This document shows, one piece after another, positions 26,601-38,906 of a DNA stretch of 64,000 nucleotides. A program made the position numbers and the translations under genes. The stretch covers positions 22,501,551-22,565,550 of the forward strand of contig OX463778.1 in the NCBI GenBank assembly GCA_949825025.1. Reading direction: 5' to 3'. Under the pieces are notes generated by a model. It did no database searches. It was not told the DNA's origin and was given only the letters and a program-made list of their open reading frames with translations. Each line of letters opens with the position of its first letter. Position 1 is the stretch's first letter. The stretch comes from Siphlonurus alternatus (Eukaryota > Arthropoda > Insecta > Ephemeroptera > Siphlonuridae).

Positions 26601-29600
26601 AGGATTTAATAAATAATAAAGAAAATATACAACAGTTAAAATTTGACCAACCACTAATTGTATTATGCTGATCTTTAAATTTCTTTTATCATTGATTTGT
26701 AAAAGCACTAAAAACGGAAATCTTTAATTGCTACCGCGCGTAATCCAAAATTTTAATATGCAAGTTAAATAATTAGTTTTTGAGCGCTTCAAAATATTTA
26801 GTTTTTCAGACCTTCAGAATATATAGTTTTTGAATTACTTCTGACCTTTTGACCAGTTACGTTTCAAAACAAAAAAATTAAAACGTATGAAGCTGCTCAA
26901 GCTGCGGTCATTATAGATATATAATATACAGTATATATTCCGCCTGTCATTGTCAAATTAGTTGAAATTAATTAGTGTCATGTACACCTTTCTAAATGTA
27001 TATATTATACAATTCAAAACCTATAAAACTGTATGAACAACAATTTGGATATCCATATGCATTTATTACTGCATAAAATTTTTAACTAGGACATTACCAG
27101 AATACTGTATATTAATTATTATACTTCCTTTAAAAAAAAAAAAAAACTTTAAATATAATATATAAACTCTTTTCTCCGCAGGCCCGCGTTCACTTCCAGG
27201 ACGTTCCTGCCCCCGTCCTGCAGCCGACGAGCCGTGCCGCCCCCAAGGCCTCCCCCTTGACCCCTTCGACCCCCGTGGCAGTACCGTCGCTCGGTCTGCA
27301 GCGCTCCAAGAGTCTGGGATCTGCTGATACGATGAGCCGCGAGCCGGGCGTGTCCAGAGAGGCGCCCGACCTCGGCATCTTCCCGGGGGAGGTGCTCGCC
27401 TCGATCCACCGCGCCGTCACCGGTAATTGAGCTCTCGGTACCAACCAACCCAAATCACTGCCGCATTAGCCCATGTAGAGAAAATATTATTAGAACACAT
27501 TATGTTACCAGAGTCGGGTTGGGACTTTGCAAAACAGTTTGTGCCCGTGAGTTGGGGGAATTAGAGTTACGTTTTCGTGTTTTTATTACATAATTATGAA
27601 TATATATGTTCTATGAGAGAATCAGCTGACAGCTGCTCTGGTCATACCACAATTATTTTGGATTTTAGAAAATTAATCAATGAAAATATGTGTTTCATAA
27701 TATTTGACAACAACAAGAGTTTATCATTTATCAACGCTAGGCAAACATTTTCTTGGAAACATTGCTACATGCAGCAGCTGCAGCAGCAGTGCTATGTATT
27801 TATTTATATATTATAATAGTAACTTGTGCAACTAATATGGAAATATTATGCACTTATTAGCTTGCATAGATCTAAATAAAATAAATATTTTTAATAATTC
27901 CTTTCCCTTGATGAACTTAACATATTTTTAAATATATTTAAATAGATCTTATTACATAATTATATTATTAAACACATTATACTACATACATAATTGTATT
28001 ATATACAAATAATATATATTTTTAACAATATATCAATAATTGCCCCTCACATGCAGGCAGAATATAAAGCACATTTTTTTTTTAACTGCGACTCTAATTA
28101 TCTCAATATATAGAACTCGGAGTTAAGACGGAGTTCCATAAAAAAATGGGGCTTATATGCAAAAAGTACATATAATGAGCAAACAATTATATTCTGAAGT
28201 GATGATCTATAATGGATTATAGAATTGAAAATAAATTAATTTCAAATTGTGAACATGGATTCTTAAAAAATAAATCTACTACAACTGCGACTTACGCACT
28301 ATTGAATCCAATATATAAAAATTTGGATTCAAAAAAATTGAGTATAGCTATATTTTTTGATCTATCAAAGGCTTTCGATAGCGTTGATAAAAATATTTTA
28401 CTTACTAAATTATTGACTCTCGGTTGTGACACAAATAGCTTAACTCTTTTGCAGTCATATCTTTCTGACCGAACTCAATACGTTAAACTTGACTGCAAAT
28501 CCACGACCCAACATATTTCGTTAGGGGTGCCTCAGGGTGGAAAATTTTCTCCTACCCTATTTAGTGTCGGGACAAATGATCTGTCTGAAAAAGTAACTTT
28601 TGCTGACATTATAAAATTTGCAGATGATATAACTGCGATAGTATCAGCTGATAATGAAAAAGAGTTGATTTATAAAGCTAATATAGTGGTGCGAGAAGTT
28701 GAATCCTGGTGTGAAAATAATAGGTTACTTTTGAATACAAACAAAACTTTTTTCATACAATTTCATTCACAAAGGAATGAACCAGATCGCAGTTATTATA
28801 TTAAATCCGAAACAGGATTAATTAAAAGGGTACAAAATATTAAATTTCTTGGTATTAATATTCATGAATCATTAGATTGGAGTATTCATATTGATGAAGT
28901 TTGTAAAAAAATTAATCAAGCTAATTTTGCTCTTTATTTAATAAGAGATTACGTTTCTCAAGATACGTTACTTTCAATATATTATGCATATGTCTATTCT
29001 CACTTAGCATATGGCATAATTTTTTGGGGTAGTTATCCAAACCATTTAAACAGGCTATTCGTATTACAGAAACGAGCTCTTAGAACTATTTTACGCTTTA
29101 AGAAGCATGATTCATGTGTTGGACATTTCAAAAAGCTTAAAATGTTAACATTGCCTAGTATGTATATTTTAAACTGTGCTATGTTTAAGAAGAAATATCC
29201 TGACCTGTATATACATAATAGTGAATTACATTCTTATAATACCAGAAATAAAAATAAAATTGTTTCTGAAGCTCACGCTTCAAGTTTATTAGAAAAAAGT
29301 TCTGCTTATCAGACAGCCAAAATCTATGACTTTTTACCATTAAGTTTGAGGGAAATTGATAGTGAAAAACTATTTAAAAACAAATTGAAAAACATTCTTA
29401 TTTATAGTGAAATTTATTCTGTGAAGTTGTATTTTAGTAATAAGATGCCTGAAAATATTTTATCCAGTGTTATTTTGTAGATTTAATTTATTAGGAAGTG
29501 CTATTGTTGGTTATATTTGTGTTTATGTATTATTGTCTTGTTGTAACTGTTTTTTTTTGTTAAAATGACGTAACCCATGTTGTACTTGTATAACCAGTGG

Positions 29601-31576
29601 TTAAATAAAAGAATTGAATTGAATTGAATTGATGATTGAATATATTTCATAAATATTATGCAATTTATATTATTATAATTTCATAATATTTTATTTTTTA
29701 TTTTTTTTTTTTGCTTGCAAAGAAAATTCTTATGTTCTGATTCGTGCGTATTGTTATTTTTATTAATGACAAGCAAATAGTTGCAATTTTCTTCTCTTCG
29801 TTTTTCAATTTAATTATTATTACAATTTTTGTTCATGCATATAAAATTATGCCATAGATTATTAAATTTAATATTTTATAACATTGCATGTGATAATATT
29901 ATTTTATTAAATAAGTTATGATACAATAATTTTTTTGTAATAAAAATGTATCACAGTGTTATTATTGTTACGTATTAATCTTTTAATGCTTCAAAAATAT
30001 ATATATAACATAACTTCATTCTTATAGAAAACATTTAATGTACAGATCCAAATCAGATGTCTGCGCGCAGCCTCATGTCGCTGGTTCGTCAGGTTTTGCA
30101 GCGTGTGACGGAGAGTGCTCGGTACGCAGCCCCCGCGGCCAAGCTCTGCATCACTATAATTGAGGTGAGGTGACACGCCACGTTGTCCCCACAACGATGA
30201 CATCACAAGCCACGTGTTCTTGCAGAAAGAGCAGCAGGAGACGTTTCTGGAGAGTCTGCTCAATACGTGCACGCAGTGGTACCAAGAGCGAGACCGACAC
30301 TTGCGTAACTCGGCGTCACCCGCGGTGCTCCTTCCCGGTGCTCCCGTGCCCAGTTGTCCACGCTGGGTCTCATTCATGACCTTCCTCAACGAGATGTACT
30401 GCCAGGTCAGATTCATTATAAATACAAATTAAGCGATAAAATTTGTAAAAATAACAAGACGATCTGAGCTTTTCTACGAATTCATCACTTCAACATTAAA
30501 TAAAATTTTAATTACCTGCATGTAAAATATTTAAATATATTTAACATAAAAACAAACAAAAAAAATAGTAATTAAATCAGTAGCTTTTTTAGACTTTTTT
30601 TAGACTCACAATTGTCAAATGATTTCAGCTGAAACGCCGACAGCTACAGTTACGAATTAAGCCCCAAGGAATTTCGCCAGAAATGTTACTCTTGGGACTT
30701 TTGTACGACTCATGCCACGTTTGCCTTCGTCCTCCTGCCGTGAACTCGCTGGGGGAGGTAAGTCTTCTTATAGCTACATGATAGCGTGGGTTAAAGCTAA
30801 ACAACGTCTCTGCAAACGGGGGATTAAATAAAATATACGTAAATGATGCATTCACAATTTTACACATTTTGGAGTTTTATAAGCATTTTGTCGGATTGAG
30901 GCAAAAAGGCCCAGTCGGGGTCCATGTCGTAATGGGTCAACAGAACTATTTTGGGGCGTCTACATATTATAATATATGGAGGATCGATCAAAAACATGTT
31001 AACATTATTTTTAATTAATCCAAAGGTTTTACAATTAATTGAAACAATAAAAAAATAATGCAGTGATTCAACATAATTGCATGTGAATAACACCGAAATG
31101 AGTTTTTTTTTTGTGTACCAAAATTCGAACGTAATAGTTTTGATAATTCGAACCAGCAATATTTAATTTAATTGGTATACTGCGCGCATATATAGCAGTG
31201 CCTATACATATATGTGCCTATAACTACATATAATTATAATAATATAATATATATTTTATGATATAATACAACTAGTATATGTATAAGTTTTTATATCCAC
31301 ATGCAAGTGGTTCACCGAATTAAACGTTCTCCAAACTTTGTGTTGCAGACCGAGTGCCTGTTCTTCGTGCTCACCTCGATCGGTCGCGACCTGGACTCCG
31401 AGATGACGATGCGCATGCCAGCCCTGATGGCCGCTCTGAGGGATGCGTTTCTTACTGCGGCACTGCCAGGGGTGCGCAAGACTCTGCTTCAACTGATAGA
31501 AATGCGTGCAGCTCGCTGGCAGTTGCCTGCACCCGCGGTTATGTACTATTACCCGGGTTCTGGTGCCATCAAGTAG
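21171..31576 (+). CDS. MIF4G-domain translation factor with PAM2 motif (PAIP1/CTIF/MIF4GD-like)
   Basis: Eight exons join in phase: 21171-21284, 25188-25308, 26120-26334, 27182-27422, 30046-30164, 30226-30405, 30629-30757 and 31349-31576. Together they make 1347 bp, or 448 aa. Residues 1-230 look disordered (Ala/Gly/Pro-rich, with SLEIYRPP near 71-78). Residues 105-115 read RLNVHAKEFTM, a PAM2-like motif that in other proteins binds the MLLE domain of poly(A)-binding protein. Residues about 231-448 form an all-helical MIF4G-type domain ending LLQLIEMRAARWQLPAPAVMYYYP, closest in my memory to the MIF4GD and CTIF C-termini. A role linking poly(A)-binding protein to cap-bound initiation factors follows from these parts. 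Exact orthology (PAIP1, CTIF or MIF4GD) is not settled. Exon 3's acceptor at 26118-26119 was chosen by phase. Intron 4 carries a LINE. Confidence 0.85.
21507..21828. mobile_element. Hairpin MITE in first intron of the MIF4G gene
   Basis: AATGAGATATTATAATGTG at the left pairs with CACATTCTAATATCTCATT at the right. Arms share AGAAGGGGTAAAAATATG and GAATTTTTTCAGATTTTTCT with the copy at 9627-9940. The centre carries TGACGTCA at 21638 and a GGGCGGCACT / AGTGCCGCCC pair. Confidence 0.82.
23726..23933. mobile_element. GC-rich TTAA-type MITE
   Basis: The left terminus GGTGCATTCAGATGGCGG, preceded by TTAA (23722-23725), is mirrored by CCGCCATCTGAATCCACC, followed by TTTA. The 208-bp body is strikingly CpG-rich (CGCGGCGCGACGCGAATT) within 70-80% AT surroundings. 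It lies in the first intron of the MIF4G gene. Confidence 0.75.
24640..24879 (+). other. Possible alternative 5' exon of the MIF4G gene
   Basis: A GC-richer stretch of about 200 bp ends with a strong donor (GATAG|GTGAGTT at 24879/24880) inside the long first intron and 300 bp before coding exon 2. It has stops in frame with exon 2, so it could only be a non-coding alternative first exon. A similar GC-rich patch at 24180-24370 might be its promoter. This is inference from composition and one splice motif. Confidence 0.25.
28200..29634 (+). mobile_element. 5'-truncated LINE in intron 4 of the MIF4G gene
   Basis: An intact 422-aa frame (28212-29480) encodes reverse transcriptase with FDLSKAFDSV (residues 49-58), GVPQGGKFSP (105-114) and FADD (136-139), followed by SHLAYGIIFWG and LQKRALRTIL. 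The N-terminal endonuclease and the fingers region are missing. A 3' UTR of about 150 bp ends in four to five GAATT units (29610-29634), the short tandem tail typical of CR1/Jockey-superfamily ends. The product is related to the fragment at 3420-4137. It lies in the same orientation as the host gene, and the frame is unbroken, so the insertion is fairly young. Confidence 0.9.
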
Positions 31577-32265
31577 CAGCACTACCCCATCAGTCTTCGC
31601 AGCCTGCCTTAATTTACGTTACCTTAATTATGATAAGTGGTGAAAAGAAGGTTGCAATTTATATCGGATATTTAGAATATAATAAGTTTATCAACAATTT
31701 ACTGTTAAATTATAACTTATATGATAATAAAACAAAAAAATTGCAGCATGCAGAATATATTATAGTATTATACTATATAAAATATAATGCTTTTTGCTCC
31801 GATATGTTCTAACTTACTTGAACCACTAATTATATAAATATACGTTACCATCCTTGTGCCAAAAAAAACAACTGAATATATATACTTAATTTAACCAAAG
31901 TTAATTTTTTTCTATGAATAAAAAATTATAAATATTAATTACTCTTATATTTTTAATGATACTGTTGAAGTGAGTGGACATGTACAGTATATAATATATA
32001 TGATTTATTATATTATGCTGTATAATGTGTTATGATATAAATGTGTATATTTTTAGTATGCATTTTATACGATTACAACATCGATCACGTATAACGTTAC
32101 GACTATATGGTTTAAAAAAATAACCCTGCAGTCGGCCGCTACAAATTAATGATGCAAGATTAGATGCTCAATATATTTTTAAATATGTTCAACTAACAGT
32201 TTACTGAGTATTAATGACAATAAATTTTATTCAATGCAGTAACAGCAGTACTAATATTACAATTT

Positions 32266-32412
<147 letters not shown>

Positions 32413-33113
32413 TGTTTTTTTTATTTATTTATTTTTTTTTTTCAATTAAGGATACACCCCTAAGAGCTTACAGCTCGCGGCGGGGTAATCATGGGTATAT
32501 AGGGATAAGGTAGGGAACGGATGATGGACAATTATTAATATATATTTATTTTGTTGATATTAAAAATACAATTTTCAATGCTCATAACATCATAAATGAG
32601 GGAAACAATGATTGCAAAAATATCCCCAATCAGCACAAATACAAAATATTACGTCCCGCCTATAAGAATACATAATAATCCTTCAAAAGGATGGATGGAG
32701 CAACATGATGTTCTTTATCTGAAACAAATTTAATAAGCTTAATTTAGAATAATGTTTATGTTTTTATGTTTTTTTATAACAATGAGACAGCATGCATGCA
32801 CATATATTATATTAATTATATCAAATATAACTTGATATAATGCTATAATGCTTTTTTTAATTTTATAATCAAATAATAATATATAATTATATAATACACA
32901 TAATTTGAAAGAAAACATATAACCTCTTTATAGTAAAATGAATAAGAATAATACGTATTATAATGCATAGTTGCATACGTTACAAAGATATAATTACATC
33001 ATCTCATTTTACGGCTTTTTAAGCACATACATTTATTTTATACCTTAATTAAATTATAAGTACATTTTTCCCCGGTGAATTTACTAGCTTAATTTACTAT
33101 TAATTAGTTCATA

Positions 33114-33260
33114 ATAAGGGGCATTCACATAGATTATTCACATTTAGGGCTCGATAATTTAAGACCAGAAATTTTGGGTCTAAAAAGCATGCCTAAAATC
33201 AGGCTTTAAATTATCGAGCCCTTAATGTGGCCTTAGGGCTTTGTGAATGCCCCTTATTAA
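33114..33260. mobile_element. Small hairpin MITE, about 147 bp
   Basis: AATAAGGGGCATTCACA at the left is matched by TGTGAATGCCCCTTATT at the right. A second inner pair is GGGCTCGATAATTTAAG with AAATTATCGAGCCC. There is no coding capacity, and the target duplication is unclear. Confidence 0.78.
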
Positions 33261-34360
33261 TAAAATTCATAACGTCACCACACGCTCGCATATAATTTTT
33301 ATAATTAGTTAATTATTTATGCATTTTATGAGGACAAGATATAAGACGAACTGCGCATATTATATTATAAAATGCATGCTGCATGTATGGCAAAAATGAA
33401 AAAAAAAATCACATGAAAATAGCTATAATTATAATGTTATAATATTAAATGTGTAGTATTTATAATATAACATATTATAATTTTTAATTAATTACTCCTT
33501 TAAAAGATGCAAGATAATATAGGGCAACATATATTATGATGTCCATGCATTCATGCATTTTGTCTGAAAGCAGAAACAAAAAGCTTTGGAATAATACATA
33601 TATTTTTTTTTTTAAATATAATTATATACTATATTGAATTTATATATTTATAATATTGTATATAATTATTTATATGTATTTCTGTAACTGCATGCAGGCG
33701 CTGCATGGATTCGAGGATGCAGGCAAGCAGCCGTGCTTTTTTTGAAGGTAATTTAATGTACTTACTCTGATATACCAGATATCGCAATTAAATAACGAGG
33801 TATGTACATAGTACATATACATAAAACATATAATACTTAAAAAAAAAAAAAAAAAAAATCTCGAATCTTTCATTATACAATTTCATTTCACGCAGCAAAT
33901 ATTTTGATTGATCGAAGCGTTTTCAGTTTTCCATCGTCCCTCGATGCTGCATCTCAATATATAGTCTAGAGTTATCTTGATGCTGCATATGGCGTGAAAA
34001 GTACCAGTAACAGCTAGTGATTCGAATCTCTGTGGTACACAATAATTATATAATTATATCTGATCGATGGAGCTATATAAACATGCAGTATATACGCGCG
34101 CCAAATAGCCCAAATGCCCTAAATTTAATACTCTTCTCCACGTACTGCTTTTTATGTATATTCTGCCGATATTGTCAAATACTAGCTACTATTTTCTAAA
34201 TTAATAATAATTAATAATTCGATCTTTAATGAGAGCTATATATAGCTATAAGAGACAAAAAGCGCACATACAGTAAAACAAATCTAAGTTTACGCTTGAC
34301 ATGGCTAGACTATACGTCTAGACCGACTGGCGCCCCCTATCTTAGCCATGTTATGACTTC

Positions 34361-34374
34361 CAAGATGGCCGTCG
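34361..34374 (+). promoter_or_regulatory. YY1-like motif upstream of YPEL5
   Basis: CAAGATGGCCGTCG resembles the CAAGATGGCGGC consensus bound by YY1 near many animal transcription starts. It lies in a GC-richer patch about 650 bp before the YPEL5 start codon and could mark its promoter. A single motif match is weak evidence. Confidence 0.3.
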
Positions 34375-35019
34375 TGCGTAATCAAATCCACACGTAAACT
34401 AAGATCTGTTATACTGTATAAACATATAAAATAGAAAACATTTGTAAATACATATAAATATATATATGCATGGGGATTTGAGCCATGTGGATTCTAGAAT
34501 CTAGAACAAGATCTTTGTGTGGATTATATGAAAACATACGCGATTCATACGCCTTAATTATTAATTGGGACCTATGATAGTTGCCTTAGCGCCCTTAGCA
34601 AATTAAGTACATATAAATAACGCATAATAATTATAACTCAGATCGTCTGTTGCCTTAGGACAAAGATAACATGTTTGAAATTCGCGGGTCTCATGTAGGA
34701 AGAGCGGCAACCTTGCGGTGAATGAACTTGCTGCTGAAAGTTGAACACCTTGGCAACAGTGCAGCTGGTGTTGATGTAGTTGATGATCATATGGTTGCTG
34801 TCAGCAATTTTCGCAGTTTGTGCAAGTTTTCTGCGTCATAAAACAAAGATATATGTGGTTTTAAATCCATATTTAGGTGGTATACAGTTTGTGAAGATAT
34901 CTGATAATCTTCAGCAAGCGTTAGGTATGCATATTTATTTATATTAATGCTGTTAAGTGATTTAAAATATTTAAATATTAATTCTGTTGACTTTCTGTAC
35001 ATAGGTTTTAACGTGAAAA

Positions 35020-36290
35020 ATGGGTCGCATTTTCCTTGATCATATTGGAGGATCCCGTTTATTCTCTTGCGCTTCATGTGACACCATCCTGACGAATAGA
35101 AGTGAGTTAATCAGCACCCGTTTTACTGGAGCTACTGGACGAGCCTTCTTATTTAATCGTGTTGTCAATCTTAATTACAGGTAAACCATTTTACACAGCA
35201 AAAATAAGAATACTTTATTCTATGCATATGATATATATGCATACTGTACGTACAGTATAATTATATATTTTATATATGTGTTAATGTGTTTTGATTTATG
35301 CATGTATTGTTCTCATTGTGTGTAATTTTAAGAACCCTAAATATATATGGCAGATAAAAATTGTTAAAAGTGAAAAATGTCTTAAGGGGGTCCGTTCAAG
35401 ATTACTCTACATAATATATGTAGAGGGACCTTGGGGTCCGTTACCGAGCTGTGTGGTGTACAATTATACTGTATACAGTATTACACAGGGTATTCCATAA
35501 CTCGTGTAACTTTTTTACCCTATTACCATGGACAGATCGTTGATGTTATAGAGACGTGAAAATTTGCAAAAAGAGGTACAGTAGCCAAGATACCAAAGTT
35601 TTAATTAAATTTAGCCTGTACTACACCATACAATTTTGCATACAATTTTTTCTTTCAAGAAAATTTCCTCTCCATACAAACAAATGGAGTTCAAGTTTTC
35701 TTGAAAAGACAAATTGTATGCAATAGTTAGAAAAATTGTATCGTGTAATACCGCCTCTAATAGACCCCCCTAAATTGAAATTTTTGGATTTTAAAGTTTC
35801 ATCCCTTCCGAGAGTGCAGGGCGTAAAACTCATTTCTCGTTTATGGGATATTTCAAACTGGATGTAATTATTCATATAAATATGAATAATTACATTTATA
35901 TGCATTTAGTTTCAGTTTCAATACTGAATATGAGTCAGAAACCTATACTGGTAGCTTAATTGTGCAGGCTCCGCTTGAATGCCATTTTGTTGTGTTTGAG
36001 ACTGCAGTATATATCATACAGTATTTAAACAATTACATGTGTATGCATTATATTATATTTCTATAAGGAATTGTTCTATATTTTCTAGCGACGTTCAAGA
36101 TCGAGTGATGCTGACAGGACGGCATATGGTGCGCGACGTTTCCTGCAAGAACTGCGAGTCAAAACTGGGCTGGATCTACGAGTTCGCCACTGAAGAGAAC
36201 CAACGCTACAAGGAGGGCCGTGTGATCCTCGAACGTGCTCTTGTCACCGAGACTGATGGTATTGATGAGCACATGGGTGGAGAAGACTGA
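35020..36290 (+). CDS. YPEL5: Yippee-like 5 zinc-binding protein
   Basis: Two exons, 35020-35180 and 36089-36290, join across a split serine codon to give 120 aa; human YPEL5 is 121 aa. The sequence follows the family almost residue for residue: [64 protein letters not shown] and [15 protein letters not shown]. The two CXXC pairs (SCASC and CKNC) make the single zinc site of the Yippee/cereblon-like fold. In other animals YPEL5 associates with the GID/CTLH E3 ligase (RanBP9/RanBP10) and with spindle structures. The 908-bp intron contains no clear gene. The retrogene-like fizzy-related copy begins about 200 bp after this stop codon on the same strand. Confidence 0.97.
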
Positions 36291-36489
36291 TATCAAGAGA
36301 ATTCACCAAGAGGATCGAGTGCATCCTCATTCTAAAGACTAATTATACAGCCTTTAAAATGTTTGTACTTCTCTTTGAGTTATGTTAATTTTGATAATGG
36401 TACACTAATGTTTTAAATTATAAATATTTTGGACAAAAGGGAATATTTATTTGATTGTTAAACAAAACAAAAAACAATACTGTAATACA

Positions 36490-37857
36490 ATGTATCACTT
36501 AAATTTTTGTGATGTGCCTAGAAAATCTGTAATCTCTGATAGATTTATTCCCTTGCGTAAGAATGCAAACTGGCAACTTAAAATCAATTTATTAGAAGAA
36601 GATGAACAGAAAGAAAATGAATTAAATGCACTAAAAAAATGTAATGCTTTAGAAGAAAAAAAAGCTTTGTATACTTCTCTGTTGAAAAATGAAATCCTTG
36701 GAACTGAAATTTATGACCTAAAAACAAAAAATTGTTTTTCAAAAGGTAAATCTCCTAGTTATTCTTCTTCTAATTTATTTACTTACTCAAAAAATACTGA
36801 ACATGATGCATTTGGATCATTATCACCATACTCTATAATTAGTCCTTCAAGCCAAAAATTATTAAGGTTCAATAGTATTGTAGATAAATATAAAATATCA
36901 CCTTACCCATGTAAAATTCTTGATGCTCCTGAATTGCTTGATGATTTTTATCTTAATTTACTGGACTGGTCATCTACAAATATTGTTTGTATTTCTCTAC
37001 ACACTTCCATCTATCTTTGGTCATGGGACACAAAAGAAGTGTCACTTCTGTGTGACCTTGCTCCCAACTCAATCAGCTCCTTGGCATGGCATGAAAATGG
37101 CAGTACTCTAGCCATGGGAATGGAGAACGGAAGTATTTGTTTGTGGGACATTGAGACAAGAACACAAATCAGAAGACTTAATGGACACAAGTATAAAGTC
37201 AATGCCTTGTCATGGAATGGAGATATCTTATCATCTGGTGGTGGTAGTTTAAATGTTATTCATCATGATATTAGTATTCCAAGTAGTACCCCAATTTCTA
37301 GATTATCAGGTCATGATGGAGATATATGTGGTTTAAAATGGTCACATAATAAACAATATTTAGCATCTGGAGGAAATGATAATAATTTATTCGTATGGGA
37401 CACACGTTTAAAAAAATTCATTCATAAGTTTTCTTCTCACAATGGTGCAATTAAAGCTATAGCATGGTCCCCACATCAAAATGGAATCTTGGCAAGTGGA
37501 GGTGGTGCCCAAGATAGGAGTATTAGAATTTGGAATAACCAATCTGGTAAACAAATTAATGTTATTCATACTGGATCACAAGTTTGTAATCTAACTTGGT
37601 CTAAACATTCAAATGATTTTCTCAGTACTCATGGAATTCCTAGCAATGACATTAAGGTTTGGAATTATTCCAGACTAACTCAAGTTGCTAGTCTCACTGG
37701 GCATGCATCTCGTGTTCTCTACCTTGCCGTAGCTCCTGATGGATGTACGGTTGCAACAGCTGGAGCAGAGGAACTGAGATTTTGGCAAGTGTTTTCCCAA
37801 AAGGATAACATCAAAAGAAAAAAATCTGTTCTAAATTTGTTTAATTGTATCAGGTAA
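36490..37857 (+). CDS. fzr: Intronless fizzy-related/Cdh1 APC/C co-activator copy (likely retrogene)
   Basis: A single uninterrupted frame from ATG 36490 encodes 455 aa; vertebrate FZR1 is about 490. Residues 17-23 are the C-box (DRFIPLR) that docks on the APC/C. LLKNEILG and SPSSQKLLRFN follow, then LDAPELLDDFYLNL introduces a seven-bladed WD40 propeller (LKWSHNKQYLASGGNDN, AIAWSPHQNGILASGGG, GSQVCNLTWSKH, LTGHASRVLYLAVAPDG). The protein ends SVLNLFNCIR, keeping the C-terminal Ile-Arg tail needed for APC3/Cdc27 binding. All features needed for function look intact. One blade has lost the usual GSRDR loop (now SSGGGSLNVIHHD), and the N-terminus is short. Lack of introns in a multi-intron family suggests retroposition; no poly(A) tail remains visible. 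Upstream in-frame codons back to 36451 lack an ATG. Confidence 0.93.
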   Translation: MYHLNFCDVPRKSVISDRFIPLRKNANWQLKINLLEEDEQKENELNALKKCNALEEKKALYTSLLKNEILGTEIYDLKTKNCFSKGKSPSYSSSNLFTYSKNTEHDAFGSLSPYSIISPSSQKLLRFNSIVDKYKISPYPCKILDAPELLDDFYLNLLDWSSTNIVCISLHTSIYLWSWDTKEVSLLCDLAPNSISSLAWHENGSTLAMGMENGSICLWDIETRTQIRRLNGHKYKVNALSWNGDILSSGGGSLNVIHHDISIPSSTPISRLSGHDGDICGLKWSHNKQYLASGGNDNNLFVWDTRLKKFIHKFSSHNGAIKAIAWSPHQNGILASGGGAQDRSIRIWNNQSGKQINVIHTGSQVCNLTWSKHSNDFLSTHGIPSNDIKVWNYSRLTQVASLTGHASRVLYLAVAPDGCTVATAGAEELRFWQVFSQKDNIKRKKSVLNLFNCIR

Positions 37858-38158
37858 TCTGATATCAAAATGTGTTTATTTTCTTTTTATTAATAAGCAG
37901 TATAAGCACACAATTGTATTCAATATAGTTTAGTTCTTAAATTAGTCTTAAATAATGTAAGTAAACTCTGTAGTAATTGATAAATTATTAATTTAGTTTG
38001 TCTTCCAATTGTTGTTATGGTGAAAATTTCTTTTATAACTAACATAGAAAACCTTATGTTATAACCCTTACATGACTCATTAAAGTAGAGTGAGCGATTG
38101 CATTTTTTTTAATATTTTATTTTCTAAAAATAGTTTAAGCTGCCTTCTATTGAGAAAT

Positions 38159-38369
38159 TAATTATTTGAAAAAAATCGAACTAAGCGATATTTATTTTTT
38201 TAAAAGTAGATAGAAACACATATGATAGAAAAAGATTTGTTGGGAAGGGAGATAGTTCGAGCTTTTAGCCGTCAGTGCTGGGTCACTTTTTTGCTGGGTC
38301 ACTACGGCTAAAAGCTCGAACTATCTCCCTTCCCAACAAATCTTTTTCTATCATATGTGTTTCTATCTA
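38159..38369. mobile_element. Nested palindromic insert with a 15-bp flanking duplication
   Basis: CTTCTATTGAGAAAT occurs at 38144-38158 and again at 38370-38384; the related MITE has it once. The inner part is a hairpin (AGTAGATAGAAACACATATG ... CATATGTGTTTCTATCTACT) with a GC-rich tip. A piece of the same arm appears near 51306-51335. The long duplication is unusual for a MITE; a local duplication is an alternative. Confidence 0.7.
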
Positions 38370-38906
38370 CTTCTATTGAGAAATGAAAACCAAAAAATTC
38401 CATCTCAAATAGTTTCACCACAAAAAAATCCCAAAGTTGGTGTTTCGGAGGCCTTTAACGTGCAGCCTTATGGAACATAAAACCGCGTTTTACTCCAACA
38501 TTTTCTGAACTATGCTACCATTTAAAAAATACCTACGTAATCTATGATGAATTCTTTAATGGATTTTTAAATAAAAAAAATTTTTTACGGAGCCGTTTTT
38601 TCGGAAAAAAATCTTTAAGTTTTTGCGGGTTAATTCCCCTAAAGATTTTCATGATTTTTTTCCAAGAAAACGACTCCGTAAAAAAAAAAAATTTATTTAA
38701 AAATTCATTAAAGAATTCATCATAGATTACGTAAGTATTTTTTAAATGGTACCATAGTTCAGAAAAAGTTGGAGTAAAACGCGGTGTTATGTTCCATAAG
38801 GCTACACGTTAAAGGCCTCCGAAACACCAACTTTGGGAATTTTTTGTGGTAAAACTATTTGAGATGGAATTTTTTGGTTTTCATTTCTCAATAGAGGGCA
38901 GCTTAA

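Noticed and set aside
34329..34342. CTCF-like GGCGCCCCCTATC upstream of YPEL5
   Set aside because: Only part of the motif matches, so it was not listed as a site.
34787..35077. 96-aa minus-strand frame overlapping YPEL5 exon 1
   Set aside because: Antisense to a certain exon and without recognisable similarity.
35484..35905. Possible repeat in the YPEL5 intron starting ACAGGGTATTCCATAACTC
   Set aside because: Looks transposon-like with weak internal symmetry, but no matching second end or duplication could be found.
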